Assembly: GCA_002482805.1 (NCBI GenBank)
Contig: DLGR01000013.1
Location: 1 to 5,971 of the forward strand
DNA length: 5,971 nt
Source: Micavibrio sp. UBA7689
Lineage (GTDB): Bacteria; Pseudomonadota; Alphaproteobacteria; Micavibrionales; Micavibrionaceae
Reading direction: 5' to 3'
In this document: positions 1 to 5,227 of the stretch, piece after piece
Layout: the number at the start of each line of letters is the position of its first letter
How positions within the stretch are numbered: the first letter of the stretch is position 1
Notes under the pieces: generated by a model
Told to the model about the DNA's origin: nothing
Database searches by the model: none
What the model saw: the letters and a program-made list of their open reading frames with translations, nothing else
Position numbers and translations under genes: made by a program

Positions 1-399
1 CATGCGCGCTTCGGTGTAACGCATAGCGGCCGCGTTATCGCCGTCAATGTTACCGAAGTTCCCCTGACCGTCGACCAGCGGATAACGGACCGAGAAGTCC
101 TGTGCCAAACGCACCATCGCGTCGTATACGGATGAATCCCCGTGCGGGTGATATTTACCGATGACATCGCCGACCACGCGGGCCGATTTTTTCGGCGGGG
201 TCGTCGGGTTTAATTGCAATTGATACATCGCGTACAGAACGCGGCGGTGAACGGGCTTCAAACCGTCGCGCACATCGGGCAGCGAACGGGACATAATGGT
301 AGAGAGCGCATAGGAGAGGTAGCGCTCGGACAGGATCTTGGTAATCCCTTCGTCTACGATTTTGGACTCAACAACTTTGATAGGCGTCTTCTTGACCAT
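1..399 (-). CDS. parC: DNA topoisomerase IV subunit A, N-terminal part (partial)
   Basis: ParC is the DNA-cleaving subunit of topoisomerase IV, which works with ParE to unlink replicated chromosomes. Only the first 133 codons are present; the gene continues past position 1. Visible are the RSLPDVRDGLKPVHRR block (residues 38-53), the KKSARVVGDVIGKYHPHGD helix region (70-88) and AMRYTEAR (125-132), whose Tyr128 matches the catalytic tyrosine of GyrA/ParC. ParC rather than GyrA is favoured by the YPLVDGQGNFGNIDGDN stretch (106-122) and by nearby recO; GyrA cannot be fully excluded because the C-terminal domain is outside the window. The quinolone-pocket positions carry Ser89 and Asp93, the residues expected in a susceptible enzyme. 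The start is firm because an in-frame TAA lies two codons upstream. No clear Shine-Dalgarno sequence precedes it. Confidence 0.93.
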   Translation of the reverse strand, partial: MVKKTPIKVVESKIVDEGITKILSERYLSYALSTIMSRSLPDVRDGLKPVHRRVLYAMYQLQLNPTTPPKKSARVVGDVIGKYHPHGDSSVYDAMVRLAQDFSVRYPLVDGQGNFGNIDGDNAAAMRYTEARM

Positions 400-459
400 A
401 AGTGCTTATTTACAGGCCATTCCCGCTTCAATCAAGCCGCCTTTTGGCCATTTCTGCGT

Positions 460-465
460 ATTATA
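460..465 (-). promoter_or_regulatory. Possible -10 element for parC
   Basis: Read on the minus strand, these bases are a perfect TATAAT. It lies about 60 bases upstream of the parC start, in the 94-base gap between parC and the divergent membrane-protein gene. No convincing -35 hexamer is present at 16-18 bases, so the call rests on the -10 match and the position alone. Confidence 0.35.
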
Positions 466-493
466 AGGCTTTAAAAACTGGCATAATCCGCCC

Positions 494-877
494 ATGACCG
501 ATACGCAATTGTTAATAGCCGACCACGCCCTGAACATTTTCCATCTGGTTATCGTCTTGTTTCTGACCTTCGGGTGGATATGGGTTGAGTCCCGCCCCCT
601 ACACAGAATCGCGGTCGCCGTCACATCGTTTTTGTGGATTGTCGTGGGGGCGTTTGTCGGAAAGCTGGGATACTGCCCCGCCACCGATTGGCATTGGCGT
701 GTAAAAGAACTGCGCGGGGAAAAAGATCTGCCCGTCTCATATATTGATTACAACCTGCAAAAAATCGGCATCCACTTGCCGCCCGAACGCGCCGACCAGA
801 TCGTCATGGTGATTTTTGCGAGCATCGTCGTACTGACGATTTTCTTCTGGCTCAAAGACCGGAAGCGGCCTTCGTAG
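494..877 (+). CDS. Small membrane protein, DUF2784-like
   Basis: A 127-residue protein of unknown function. Hydrophobic stretches at about residues 12-31, 38-56 and 102-120 suggest three membrane helices; the end KDRKRPS is basic and probably cytoplasmic. Between helices two and three is a GYCPATDWHWR motif (59-69), followed by PVSYIDYNL (80-88). His17 in the first helix, His37 at the start of the second and Cys61-Pro62 match my memory of the DUF2784 pattern (a histidine early in helix one, then CPLT with a following W/R); a profile search would be needed to confirm it. Its last 26 bases overlap the end of recO on the other strand, and it sits between two minus-strand genes that are often direct neighbours. 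No clear Shine-Dalgarno sequence precedes the ATG. The gene looks real: its composition resembles the neighbours and it has a plausible membrane topology. Confidence 0.75.
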   Translation: MTDTQLLIADHALNIFHLVIVLFLTFGWIWVESRPLHRIAVAVTSFLWIVVGAFVGKLGYCPATDWHWRVKELRGEKDLPVSYIDYNLQKIGIHLPPERADQIVMVIFASIVVLTIFFWLKDRKRPS

Positions 878-1607
878 TATCCGACAACGATTTTTCGTAC
901 CGCGCCTCGAACCGCAACCGCGCTTCTGGTACGCCTTTGGTATGGTGCGCGAAAACCCAATGCTCGAGGAAATGCCCCGTCATGCGCAGGCCTTTGTAAA
1001 TTTCCTCGGACTCATACGCCCCGCCACCCGGTTTTAAAAACGCGGGTAGCTCCAGCAACCTCTCTTTATATGGCCCCGCCGCATGCAAACTCACCGCGCG
1101 CCCTGATTTCGGGGATACATAGGCCAGTTGCGTCACATCTCCGCCCGCCGCGCATTTGGTCAGGTCCAGTCCGAAGCCGAGTTCTTTGAGCAGTGAAATT
1201 TCCCAAAAGATATAGGCGGCCATCCATATTTCGCCGTCCATCATTTCCATCATGGTTTTGAAACCATGGAACAAACCGGCATGACCCTCACGCTCGGGCA
1301 AAGCCGCGTCACACAAAGAACAAGCCGAAAGCAAAGCGCCGAGTTTAAGGGGATCGTCTAGCACGCCGTGCGGCAATCCTGATTCCTGCTCCAGTGTCAT
1401 AGAGCCGAGCTGGTCTGACACGCGGCTTTTCCAATCGACAGCGACGAGCGTTCCCGCCTCCAGCAATCCGCGTTTTTTGGTAGATTGCGCGCCATGCACA
1501 TAACCCGCGTGGCGGCCATGTTTTTCCGTGAGCAGACCAACAACAGCGCCCCCCTCGCCATGGGGGCGCACACTTAATATAAATCCTTGATCGGACCAGC
1601 TCTCCAT
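852..1607 (-). CDS. recO: DNA repair protein RecO
   Basis: RecO works in the RecFOR pathway, helping load RecA on gapped single-stranded DNA coated with SSB. The 251-residue product has the family order: an N-terminal OB-fold (about 1-80) opening with WSDQGFILSVRPHGEGGAVV (4-23), then a helical C-terminal half with the alphaproteobacterial block LTKCAAGGDVTQLAYVSPKSGRAVS (149-173) and a late GLRMTGHFLEHWVF (206-219). Cysteines are at 96, 99 and 152 but do not form the four-cysteine zinc site of some RecO proteins. The start at 1607 puts the conserved motif right at the N-terminus; the reading frame is open 47 codons further upstream, but that part does not resemble RecO. Its start codon is head to head with the nadX gene, and its tail overlaps the 494-877 gene. 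A weak TATACA (1614-1619, minus strand) would place a promoter inside the neighbour and give an almost leaderless mRNA. Confidence 0.92.
   Translation of the reverse strand: MESWSDQGFILSVRPHGEGGAVVGLLTEKHGRHAGYVHGAQSTKKRGLLEAGTLVAVDWKSRVSDQLGSMTLEQESGLPHGVLDDPLKLGALLSACSLCDAALPEREGHAGLFHGFKTMMEMMDGEIWMAAYIFWEISLLKELGFGLDLTKCAAGGDVTQLAYVSPKSGRAVSLHAAGPYKERLLELPAFLKPGGGAYESEEIYKGLRMTGHFLEHWVFAHHTKGVPEARLRFEARYEKSLSDTTKAASGL
1546..1569. repeat. GC-only inverted repeat near the recO start
   Basis: Eight-base arms GCGCCCCC (1546-1553) and GGGGGCGC (1562-1569) pair perfectly around an eight-base loop. In the recO mRNA the hairpin would span about codons 13-21. On the other strand it would lie just upstream of nadX. 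It has no adjacent T-run, so it is not an intrinsic terminator. It partly reflects the codons of a conserved RPHGEGGA peptide, so any function is uncertain. Confidence 0.5.
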
Positions 1608-1623
1608 GAAATATGTATACCCC

Positions 1624-2412
1624 ATGAATGCTAATATTGAAAAGGTCGGGATTGCAGGCGCAGGCTCTTTGGGCGGAATAGTTACCAACGCGCTCAAAAA
1701 CGGGCTCGATGGATATAAACTCCACGCAATATCGGACCATGCACCCAAAACGGATTTCGGCGTACCGAACGTGGATTTTCAAACACTCGCCAAAGAATGC
1801 GATGTGATCGTGGAATGCCTGCCCGCCGCCGCCGTTCCTGACCTTGTAAAAGCGGTTCTGGGTGAAGGCAAAACACTGATTATGATAACGGCTGCCGCGC
1901 TCGTTTTATTTCCCGAAATCCAAAAAATGGCGTCGGAAGGTAAAGGAAAAATTCTGGTGCCCTCAGGCGCGTTGTCGGGCCTTGATGCTGTAACGGGCCT
2001 TGCGACCCAGACCATTACAGATGCAAAAATCATTTCTACCAAACCGCCTGCGGGCTTCAAGAACAACGCATATCTTTCTGAAAAGAAAATAAACATCGAT
2101 GATATCAAAATCCCGACCATGATCTTTTCGGGCACGGTGAACGAAGCGGCGAAGCATTTCCCCGCCAACGTCAATGTCGCGGCATCCCTCGCTCTCGCCG
2201 GCATAGGCTTTGAAAAAACCCGTGCGGAAATCTGGGCGGACCCCACCGTGAAAACGAACGCGCACGAGATCATCGTTTCCGGTCCATCGAGCGTCATCCG
2301 TTCCAAAATCGAAAACACCCCTGACCCCGTCAATCCGAAGAGCAGTATGCAGGCCGCCTACTCTATCATCGCTGCGTTGAAAAAACGCCGGGCCAACCTC
2401 ACCATCTTTTAA
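1624..2412 (+). CDS. nadX: L-aspartate dehydrogenase
   Basis: This enzyme oxidises L-aspartate to iminoaspartate with NAD(P)+, the entry step to quinolinate and NAD in organisms that use NadX in place of NadB. Counted from the ATG at 1624, the protein has 262 residues, close to the family's usual 240-270. It has an N-terminal Rossmann fold with GxGxxG as GAGSLG (12-17), an acidic VECLP segment (63-67), PSGALSGLDAV (113-123), the family signature FPANVNVAASLALAGIG (179-195), and EIWADP...NAHEI with His214 in the place of the proposed catalytic histidine. An upstream in-frame ATG at 1606 would add MKYVYP and overlap the recO start codon; I prefer 1624 because the Rossmann strand then begins a few residues in. 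Neither start has a clear Shine-Dalgarno site. It is followed after 12 bases by a phosphatase gene, probably cotranscribed. No other NAD gene is visible, so the pathway role is inferred from the family. Confidence 0.87.
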   Translation: MNANIEKVGIAGAGSLGGIVTNALKNGLDGYKLHAISDHAPKTDFGVPNVDFQTLAKECDVIVECLPAAAVPDLVKAVLGEGKTLIMITAAALVLFPEIQKMASEGKGKILVPSGALSGLDAVTGLATQTITDAKIISTKPPAGFKNNAYLSEKKINIDDIKIPTMIFSGTVNEAAKHFPANVNVAASLALAGIGFEKTRAEIWADPTVKTNAHEIIVSGPSSVIRSKIENTPDPVNPKSSMQAAYSIIAALKKRRANLTIF

Positions 2413-2424
2413 AACAGGACGTAT

Positions 2425-2982
2425 ATGTTACCCGCCATACCTTTTTATGTTATCCGCCACGGCGAAAGCGTCGCAAATCTGGGTCAATACACATCCGGCC
2501 ATGTCGACGTTGAATTGACGGAAAAAGGTTTGCAACAGGCACGTGATGCCGCGAAGATCGTGGCGCAATTGGAACTCAAACCTACGGTCATAATCCACAG
2601 TCATTTGCAGCGCGCCAAGAAAACCGCCGAAATCATCAATGAAGGCCTAGGCATTCCTATGATCGAAGACCCGATTATCGCGGAGCAGTTTTTCGGTGAA
2701 TGGGAAGGCGTTTCGTGGGAAGTAACCCGCCAGTTAATCCGCGACGCCGTCGATCCGCCCAAGGGTGAAACACACCCCGCGTTCCACGAACGGGTCAAAA
2801 CCGCGATTAGCAAATTCGTGAATGAACATAAAGGTCCTGTGATGTTCGTCTGCCATGGCGGTGTGTTCCGCGCGATAGGCGCCATGCACGGCACCAACAT
2901 GACGGGCGTTCATAATTGCGCCCTTCATTACTTTGAACCCACGGAGCACGAAACCTTCCCGTGGGCTGTTAAGAAATTCTAG
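2425..2982 (+). CDS. Histidine phosphatase family protein (phosphoglycerate mutase-like)
   Basis: A 185-residue cytoplasmic phosphatase or mutase of the histidine phosphatase superfamily. The RHGES motif (11-15) carries the nucleophile His12, SHLQRAKKTAEI (59-70) holds the second arginine, Glu87 in the AEQFFGEWEG segment (86-95) is the likely acid, and VCHGGVFRA (142-150) provides the second catalytic histidine, His144. These residues are intact, so the protein should be active. The substrate cannot be read from the sequence: the family includes broad-specificity, sugar-phosphate and alpha-ribazole phosphatases. No signal peptide is seen. AGGA at 2416-2419, five bases before the ATG, is a good ribosome binding site. 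It lies 12 bases after the aspartate dehydrogenase gene, suggesting an operon, and its last 14 bases overlap the end of folP on the other strand. Confidence 0.9.
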   Translation: MLPAIPFYVIRHGESVANLGQYTSGHVDVELTEKGLQQARDAAKIVAQLELKPTVIIHSHLQRAKKTAEIINEGLGIPMIEDPIIAEQFFGEWEGVSWEVTRQLIRDAVDPPKGETHPAFHERVKTAISKFVNEHKGPVMFVCHGGVFRAIGAMHGTNMTGVHNCALHYFEPTEHETFPWAVKKF

Positions 2983-3793
2983 AATAGACCGAAAGTGCTT
3001 GTTTCGTTTCCGCGACATCGTGAACTCGGAAAAGCTTCGCGCCTCTTTGATGTGCCGCAATCGCCGCGGCTATCGATCCTGCCAAACGCTGGTCCGCATC
3101 CGCACCGCCCATAATCGCGCCCCCGATCTCCTTGATGAACCTTTTGCGGGACACCGCGCACATTATCGGAACGTCGAGTGATTCGAATTCGTGTAAACGA
3201 TTCAATAACGTGAGGTTATGTTCTAAGTTTTTCCCGAAGCCTATGCCCGGATCGGCGATGATACGGTTCATTTGTATATCATTGATCTTGCATGCACCGA
3301 TACGACTCAGCAGATACCCGTAAACCTCCGCAAAAACATCGGCATAATGCGGCGCATCCTGCATCGTGCGCGGATCACCCTTCATATGCATCAGGCAGAC
3401 ATAAACGCCGCTTGCCGCCACAACCTTCATGGATTCCGGATCGTGGGTGAGAGCGCTCACATCGTTCACCATCCTCGTCCCTGCCTTGATGGCGGCTCTC
3501 ATGACCGCTGCATGACGCGTATCCACGGAAAGCATAACGTTGCTGTCTTTTAACCCCTCGATCACGGGGATCACGCGGCGCAGCTCTTCGTCCAGCGAAA
3601 CAGGGTCCGCACCCGGGCGTGTGGACTCCCCCCCGATATCGAGAATATGCGCACCGTCTTTCGCGAGTTTCAGCCCATGGGCGATGGCGCGTTCGGCGGT
3701 GAAGAATTGCCCGCCGTCCGAAAAACTGTCGGGCGTGACATTCACGATGCCCATCAGAATCGGACCACCATTGTTTAGGAGCGGATCATTCAT
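2969..3793 (-). CDS. folP: Dihydropteroate synthase
   Basis: FolP joins 4-aminobenzoate to 6-hydroxymethyl-7,8-dihydropterin pyrophosphate to give 7,8-dihydropteroate; it is the target of sulfonamides. The 274-residue TIM-barrel protein has all expected blocks: NVTPDSFSD (18-26), DIGGESTRPG (52-61), SVDT (89-92), the ND pair (110-111), HMKGDP (136-141), DPGIGFGK (181-188), SRK (215-217) and RVHD (256-259). The pABA-loop residues look like the ordinary sulfonamide-sensitive form. The ATG at 3793 is preferred because a GAGG lies nine bases upstream; the in-frame ATG at 3802 has that GAGG directly against it. The start overlaps the end of folK by eight bases, which suggests translational coupling, and the stop lies inside the opposite phosphatase gene. 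The usual folB partner is absent here. Confidence 0.95.
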   Translation of the reverse strand: MNDPLLNNGGPILMGIVNVTPDSFSDGGQFFTAERAIAHGLKLAKDGAHILDIGGESTRPGADPVSLDEELRRVIPVIEGLKDSNVMLSVDTRHAAVMRAAIKAGTRMVNDVSALTHDPESMKVVAASGVYVCLMHMKGDPRTMQDAPHYADVFAEVYGYLLSRIGACKINDIQMNRIIADPGIGFGKNLEHNLTLLNRLHEFESLDVPIMCAVSRKRFIKEIGGAIMGGADADQRLAGSIAAAIAAHQRGAKLFRVHDVAETKQALSVYSRIS

Positions 3794-4301
3794 CCCATCC
3801 ATCCTCTATCGGCACGGCTTCATGTTCTTTGGTTTTGGGAAGAGCTTCGATCAATTGCTCCAAAGTCTGTTTGCTTTCGGGATGCACCCATTCATCCACC
3901 ACATCGGACATCGGCATCAACACAAACGCGCGGTCCTGCATCCGCGGATGCGGCACGATCAGTTTTTCCCCTTCACGAATGATTTCGTCGTCGTAAGCTA
4001 TAACATCGAGATCCAGCAGTCGCGGCGCGTTCCGCACGGTGCGCACGCGCCCGAAATCTTCCTCGATCTTCAGCAAAGCTTCGAGCAATTCCATCGGCTC
4101 CATATCCGTGTCCACTTCGCACACCGCGTTGTGAAACCACGGATCGGTTTCGTTGTACGGCCATGGCGCGGTTTTCCAGACACGTGAAATCTGCACGGGT
4201 TTGATGCCCGCCTGCATCATCGCCTTTAACGCCGCATAAAGCGTTTGCGAAGGCGTGCCGAAACGGCTTGGAAGGTTCGCGCCGAGGGCCACGAGGATCA
4301 T
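3786..4301 (-). CDS. folK: 2-amino-4-hydroxy-6-hydroxymethyldihydropteridine pyrophosphokinase (HPPK)
   Basis: FolK transfers pyrophosphate from ATP to 6-hydroxymethyl-7,8-dihydropterin, making the substrate of the next gene's product, FolP. The 171-residue length is normal for the family. Visible are the opening ILVALGANLP (2-11), WKTAPWPYNETDPWFHNAV (42-60), the signature RTVRNAPRLLDLDV (87-100) whose Asp97 and Asp99 match the magnesium ligands, and VPHPRMQDRAFVLMP (116-130). It overlaps folP by eight bases and is cytoplasmic. Upstream lies an intrinsic terminator that should end the mepK-like transcript, so folK needs its own promoter or readthrough; I could not find a convincing promoter in the short space between. 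No strong Shine-Dalgarno site precedes the ATG. Confidence 0.95.
   Translation of the reverse strand: MILVALGANLPSRFGTPSQTLYAALKAMMQAGIKPVQISRVWKTAPWPYNETDPWFHNAVCEVDTDMEPMELLEALLKIEEDFGRVRTVRNAPRLLDLDVIAYDDEIIREGEKLIVPHPRMQDRAFVLMPMSDVVDEWVHPESKQTLEQLIEALPKTKEHEAVPIEDGWDE
3803..3806 (-). promoter_or_regulatory. Ribosome binding site deciding the folP start
   Basis: Minus-strand GAGG inside the last codons of folK. It is nine bases upstream of the ATG at 3793 but directly abuts the ATG at 3802, so it favours the shorter folP product and fits coupled translation from folK. Confidence 0.5.
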
Positions 4302-4325
4302 ATGCGGTTCACTTTACTCAAAAAC

Positions 4326-4351
4326 AAAGAGCCTGATTGCTCAGGCCCTTT
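4326..4351 (-). terminator. Intrinsic terminator after the mepK-like gene
   Basis: The perfect core stem GCCTGA / TCAGGC (4331-4336 and 4341-4346) around the loop TTGC is extended by GA/TC-type pairs after one A-C mismatch. On the minus strand it is followed by TCTTTGTTTTT, a usable T-tract. It lies about 40 bases after the stop of the mepK-like gene. The plus strand also has a short T-run (CCTTTT), so it may work both ways, although no plus-strand gene ends here. Confidence 0.75.
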
Positions 4352-4391
4352 TATAAAGATGTTTTGGTGAAAACGCTATACTACCCGAGGA

Positions 4392-4988
4392 CTACCAAGT
4401 GCGGACGTCGCCAGAATCCATGTGTACGAAGTTGCTCTTGGGGTAATAGCCCACACCGCCTGCTTTCAAGGACACGGCCAGTTTCTTGATCTGGCTGGTG
4501 TCAAAGTTGGGCATGCGCAGATCGATGGCCTGACCCGTCATGTGCAGGGAGTTCTTGGCCACACCTTCGGAGTGAGAGCGCAAACCCGCATTCGTTTTCG
4601 GGCAACGGTAACCGGACAGAATCTCATACGGCTCATTACGGCCGGAAAGTTCATGCACCGAATAAATGATGTCGATCACGCGCGGGTCGATCGGGAACAA
4701 TTCGTTCGATCTGAAATCGCGCAGAACGATGTTGATACGGTCGAAAGCATCGGGGAGGTATTTGTCGCCGACGCGGTATACGCCGGAGAATGTTTCGCCC
4801 GTGTGCGAATTGCGGAAGGTGATTTTGCGTGCGCCGTCAAATTGGCTGCCGCGCGAAAAGATCGCGGCGGATGCTTTAACGGGAACGATGGAGGAAGCAG
4901 CGGCGGCGCCGAGTGCGATAGCGCCGAGGCCCAAAAAATTACGACGAGTGGTAGAGTAGGCTTTATCGCCATTAAGCTTGGAAGTCAT
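4392..4988 (-). CDS. mepK: Tat-exported DUF882/M15-type murein endopeptidase (MepK/YcbK-like)
   Basis: Probable periplasmic peptidoglycan endopeptidase. E. coli MepK (YcbK), of the same family, cuts the mDAP-mDAP 3-3 crosslinks made by L,D-transpeptidases. The 198-residue protein starts with a twin-arginine signal: TRRNFLG (14-20), a hydrophobic Ala-rich stretch (21-34) and an AxA-type site ASA at 39-41. The mature part has SGYRCPKTNAGLR (125-137), SLHMTGQAIDLRMP (147-160) with zinc ligands His149 and Asp156, and FVHMDSGDVRTW (187-198) with His189, the full zinc set of the fold. It matches MepK in size (about 180-200). AGAGGA shortly before the ATG supports the start. Upstream on the same strand is an LdtD-type transpeptidase, the same neighbour as in E. 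coli, but a 239-base gap with its own promoter suggests separate control. Substrate choice is inferred from the family; the symbol is by similarity. Confidence 0.88.
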   Translation of the reverse strand: MTSKLNGDKAYSTTRRNFLGLGAIALGAAAASSIVPVKASAAIFSRGSQFDGARKITFRNSHTGETFSGVYRVGDKYLPDAFDRINIVLRDFRSNELFPIDPRVIDIIYSVHELSGRNEPYEILSGYRCPKTNAGLRSHSEGVAKNSLHMTGQAIDLRMPNFDTSQIKKLAVSLKAGGVGYYPKSNFVHMDSGDVRTW

Positions 4989-5011
4989 AGATCCTCTGTA
5001 TGGTTTATAAT

Positions 5012-5026
5012 TGAAGGGAACCTTCA
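5012..5026 (-). promoter_or_regulatory. Small hairpin in the mepK-like leader
   Basis: TGAAGG and CCTTCA form a perfect six-base inverted repeat around three bases. If transcription starts near 5078, it lies in the roughly 90-base leader, about 15 bases before the ribosome binding site. It could affect translation or mRNA stability, but could also be chance. Confidence 0.3.
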
Positions 5027-5072
5027 GGAGACTGCGTTATTAGCAAATTAGCGGAACGTGTCCAAGTCGAAA

Positions 5073-5087
5073 ATTGGTTTAACCAAT
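5073..5087. promoter_or_regulatory. Palindrome over the mepK-like promoter start, possible operator
   Basis: ATTGGTT and AACCAAT form a seven-base inverted repeat around one central base. It overlaps the end of the proposed -10 box (5085-5090) and the expected transcription start near 5078. A symmetric site in this place is typical of a repressor operator. No regulator gene is in view and I cannot name the binding protein. Confidence 0.45.
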
Positions 5088-5113
5088 ATACTCCTGTGCG
5101 CACTTTCGTTCAA
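5085..5113 (-). promoter_or_regulatory. Sigma-70-type promoter for the mepK-like gene
   Basis: On the minus strand, TTGAAC (5108-5113; the first four bases match TTGACA) and TATATT (5085-5090; five of six match TATAAT) are separated by exactly 17 bases. The predicted start near 5078 gives a leader of about 90 bases. It is the best promoter match I found in the window. Confidence 0.65.
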
Positions 5114-5121
5114 CTTCTTAT

Positions 5122-5140
5122 AATATAATGAAATTATATT
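5122..5140. repeat. AT-only inverted repeat upstream of the promoter
   Basis: AATATAAT (5122-5129) and ATTATATT (5133-5140) pair perfectly around GAA. It begins about nine bases upstream of the minus-strand -35 box, where an RNA polymerase UP element would lie, and the composition fits. A GTTTTT follows on the plus strand, so it resembles a weak terminator in that direction, but no plus-strand gene ends here. Confidence 0.45.
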
Positions 5141-5227
5141 GTTTTTCAGAAGGTTGCCGAACATGTATCAATCCCCGCCCACATGCATATTGGCGCTCAA
5201 AACTTCATATTTTCACAATGTGAGTCG

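Noticed and set aside
1608..1748. Upstream extension of recO by 47 codons
   Set aside because: The added residues do not resemble RecO, and the conserved N-terminal motif begins right at the ATG at 1607.
1779..2333. Minus-strand open frame of 184 codons
   Set aside because: It is antisense to aspartate dehydrogenase and looks like a by-product of codon bias.
2976..2985. ATTCTAGAAT palindrome at the phosphatase stop codon
   Set aside because: A ten-base perfect palindrome in AT-rich sequence is not rare, and no T-tract or promoter gives it a role.
3540..4187. Plus-strand open frame of 215 codons
   Set aside because: It lies opposite folP and folK, which have full family motifs; its translation shows no recognisable domain.
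4302..4391. Promoter for folK in the gap before it
   Set aside because: Several TA-rich hexamers exist, but none has a matching -35 at the right spacing outside the terminator.
4422..5051. Plus-strand open frame of 209 codons
   Set aside because: It is antisense to the mepK-like gene, whose zinc motifs and Tat signal are intact; it has no domain or ribosome binding site.
5213..5223. TCACA-A-TGTGA palindrome just after the L,D-transpeptidase stop
   Set aside because: The arms are only five bases, no T-tract follows, and it is not placed at a recognisable promoter; it could be chance.
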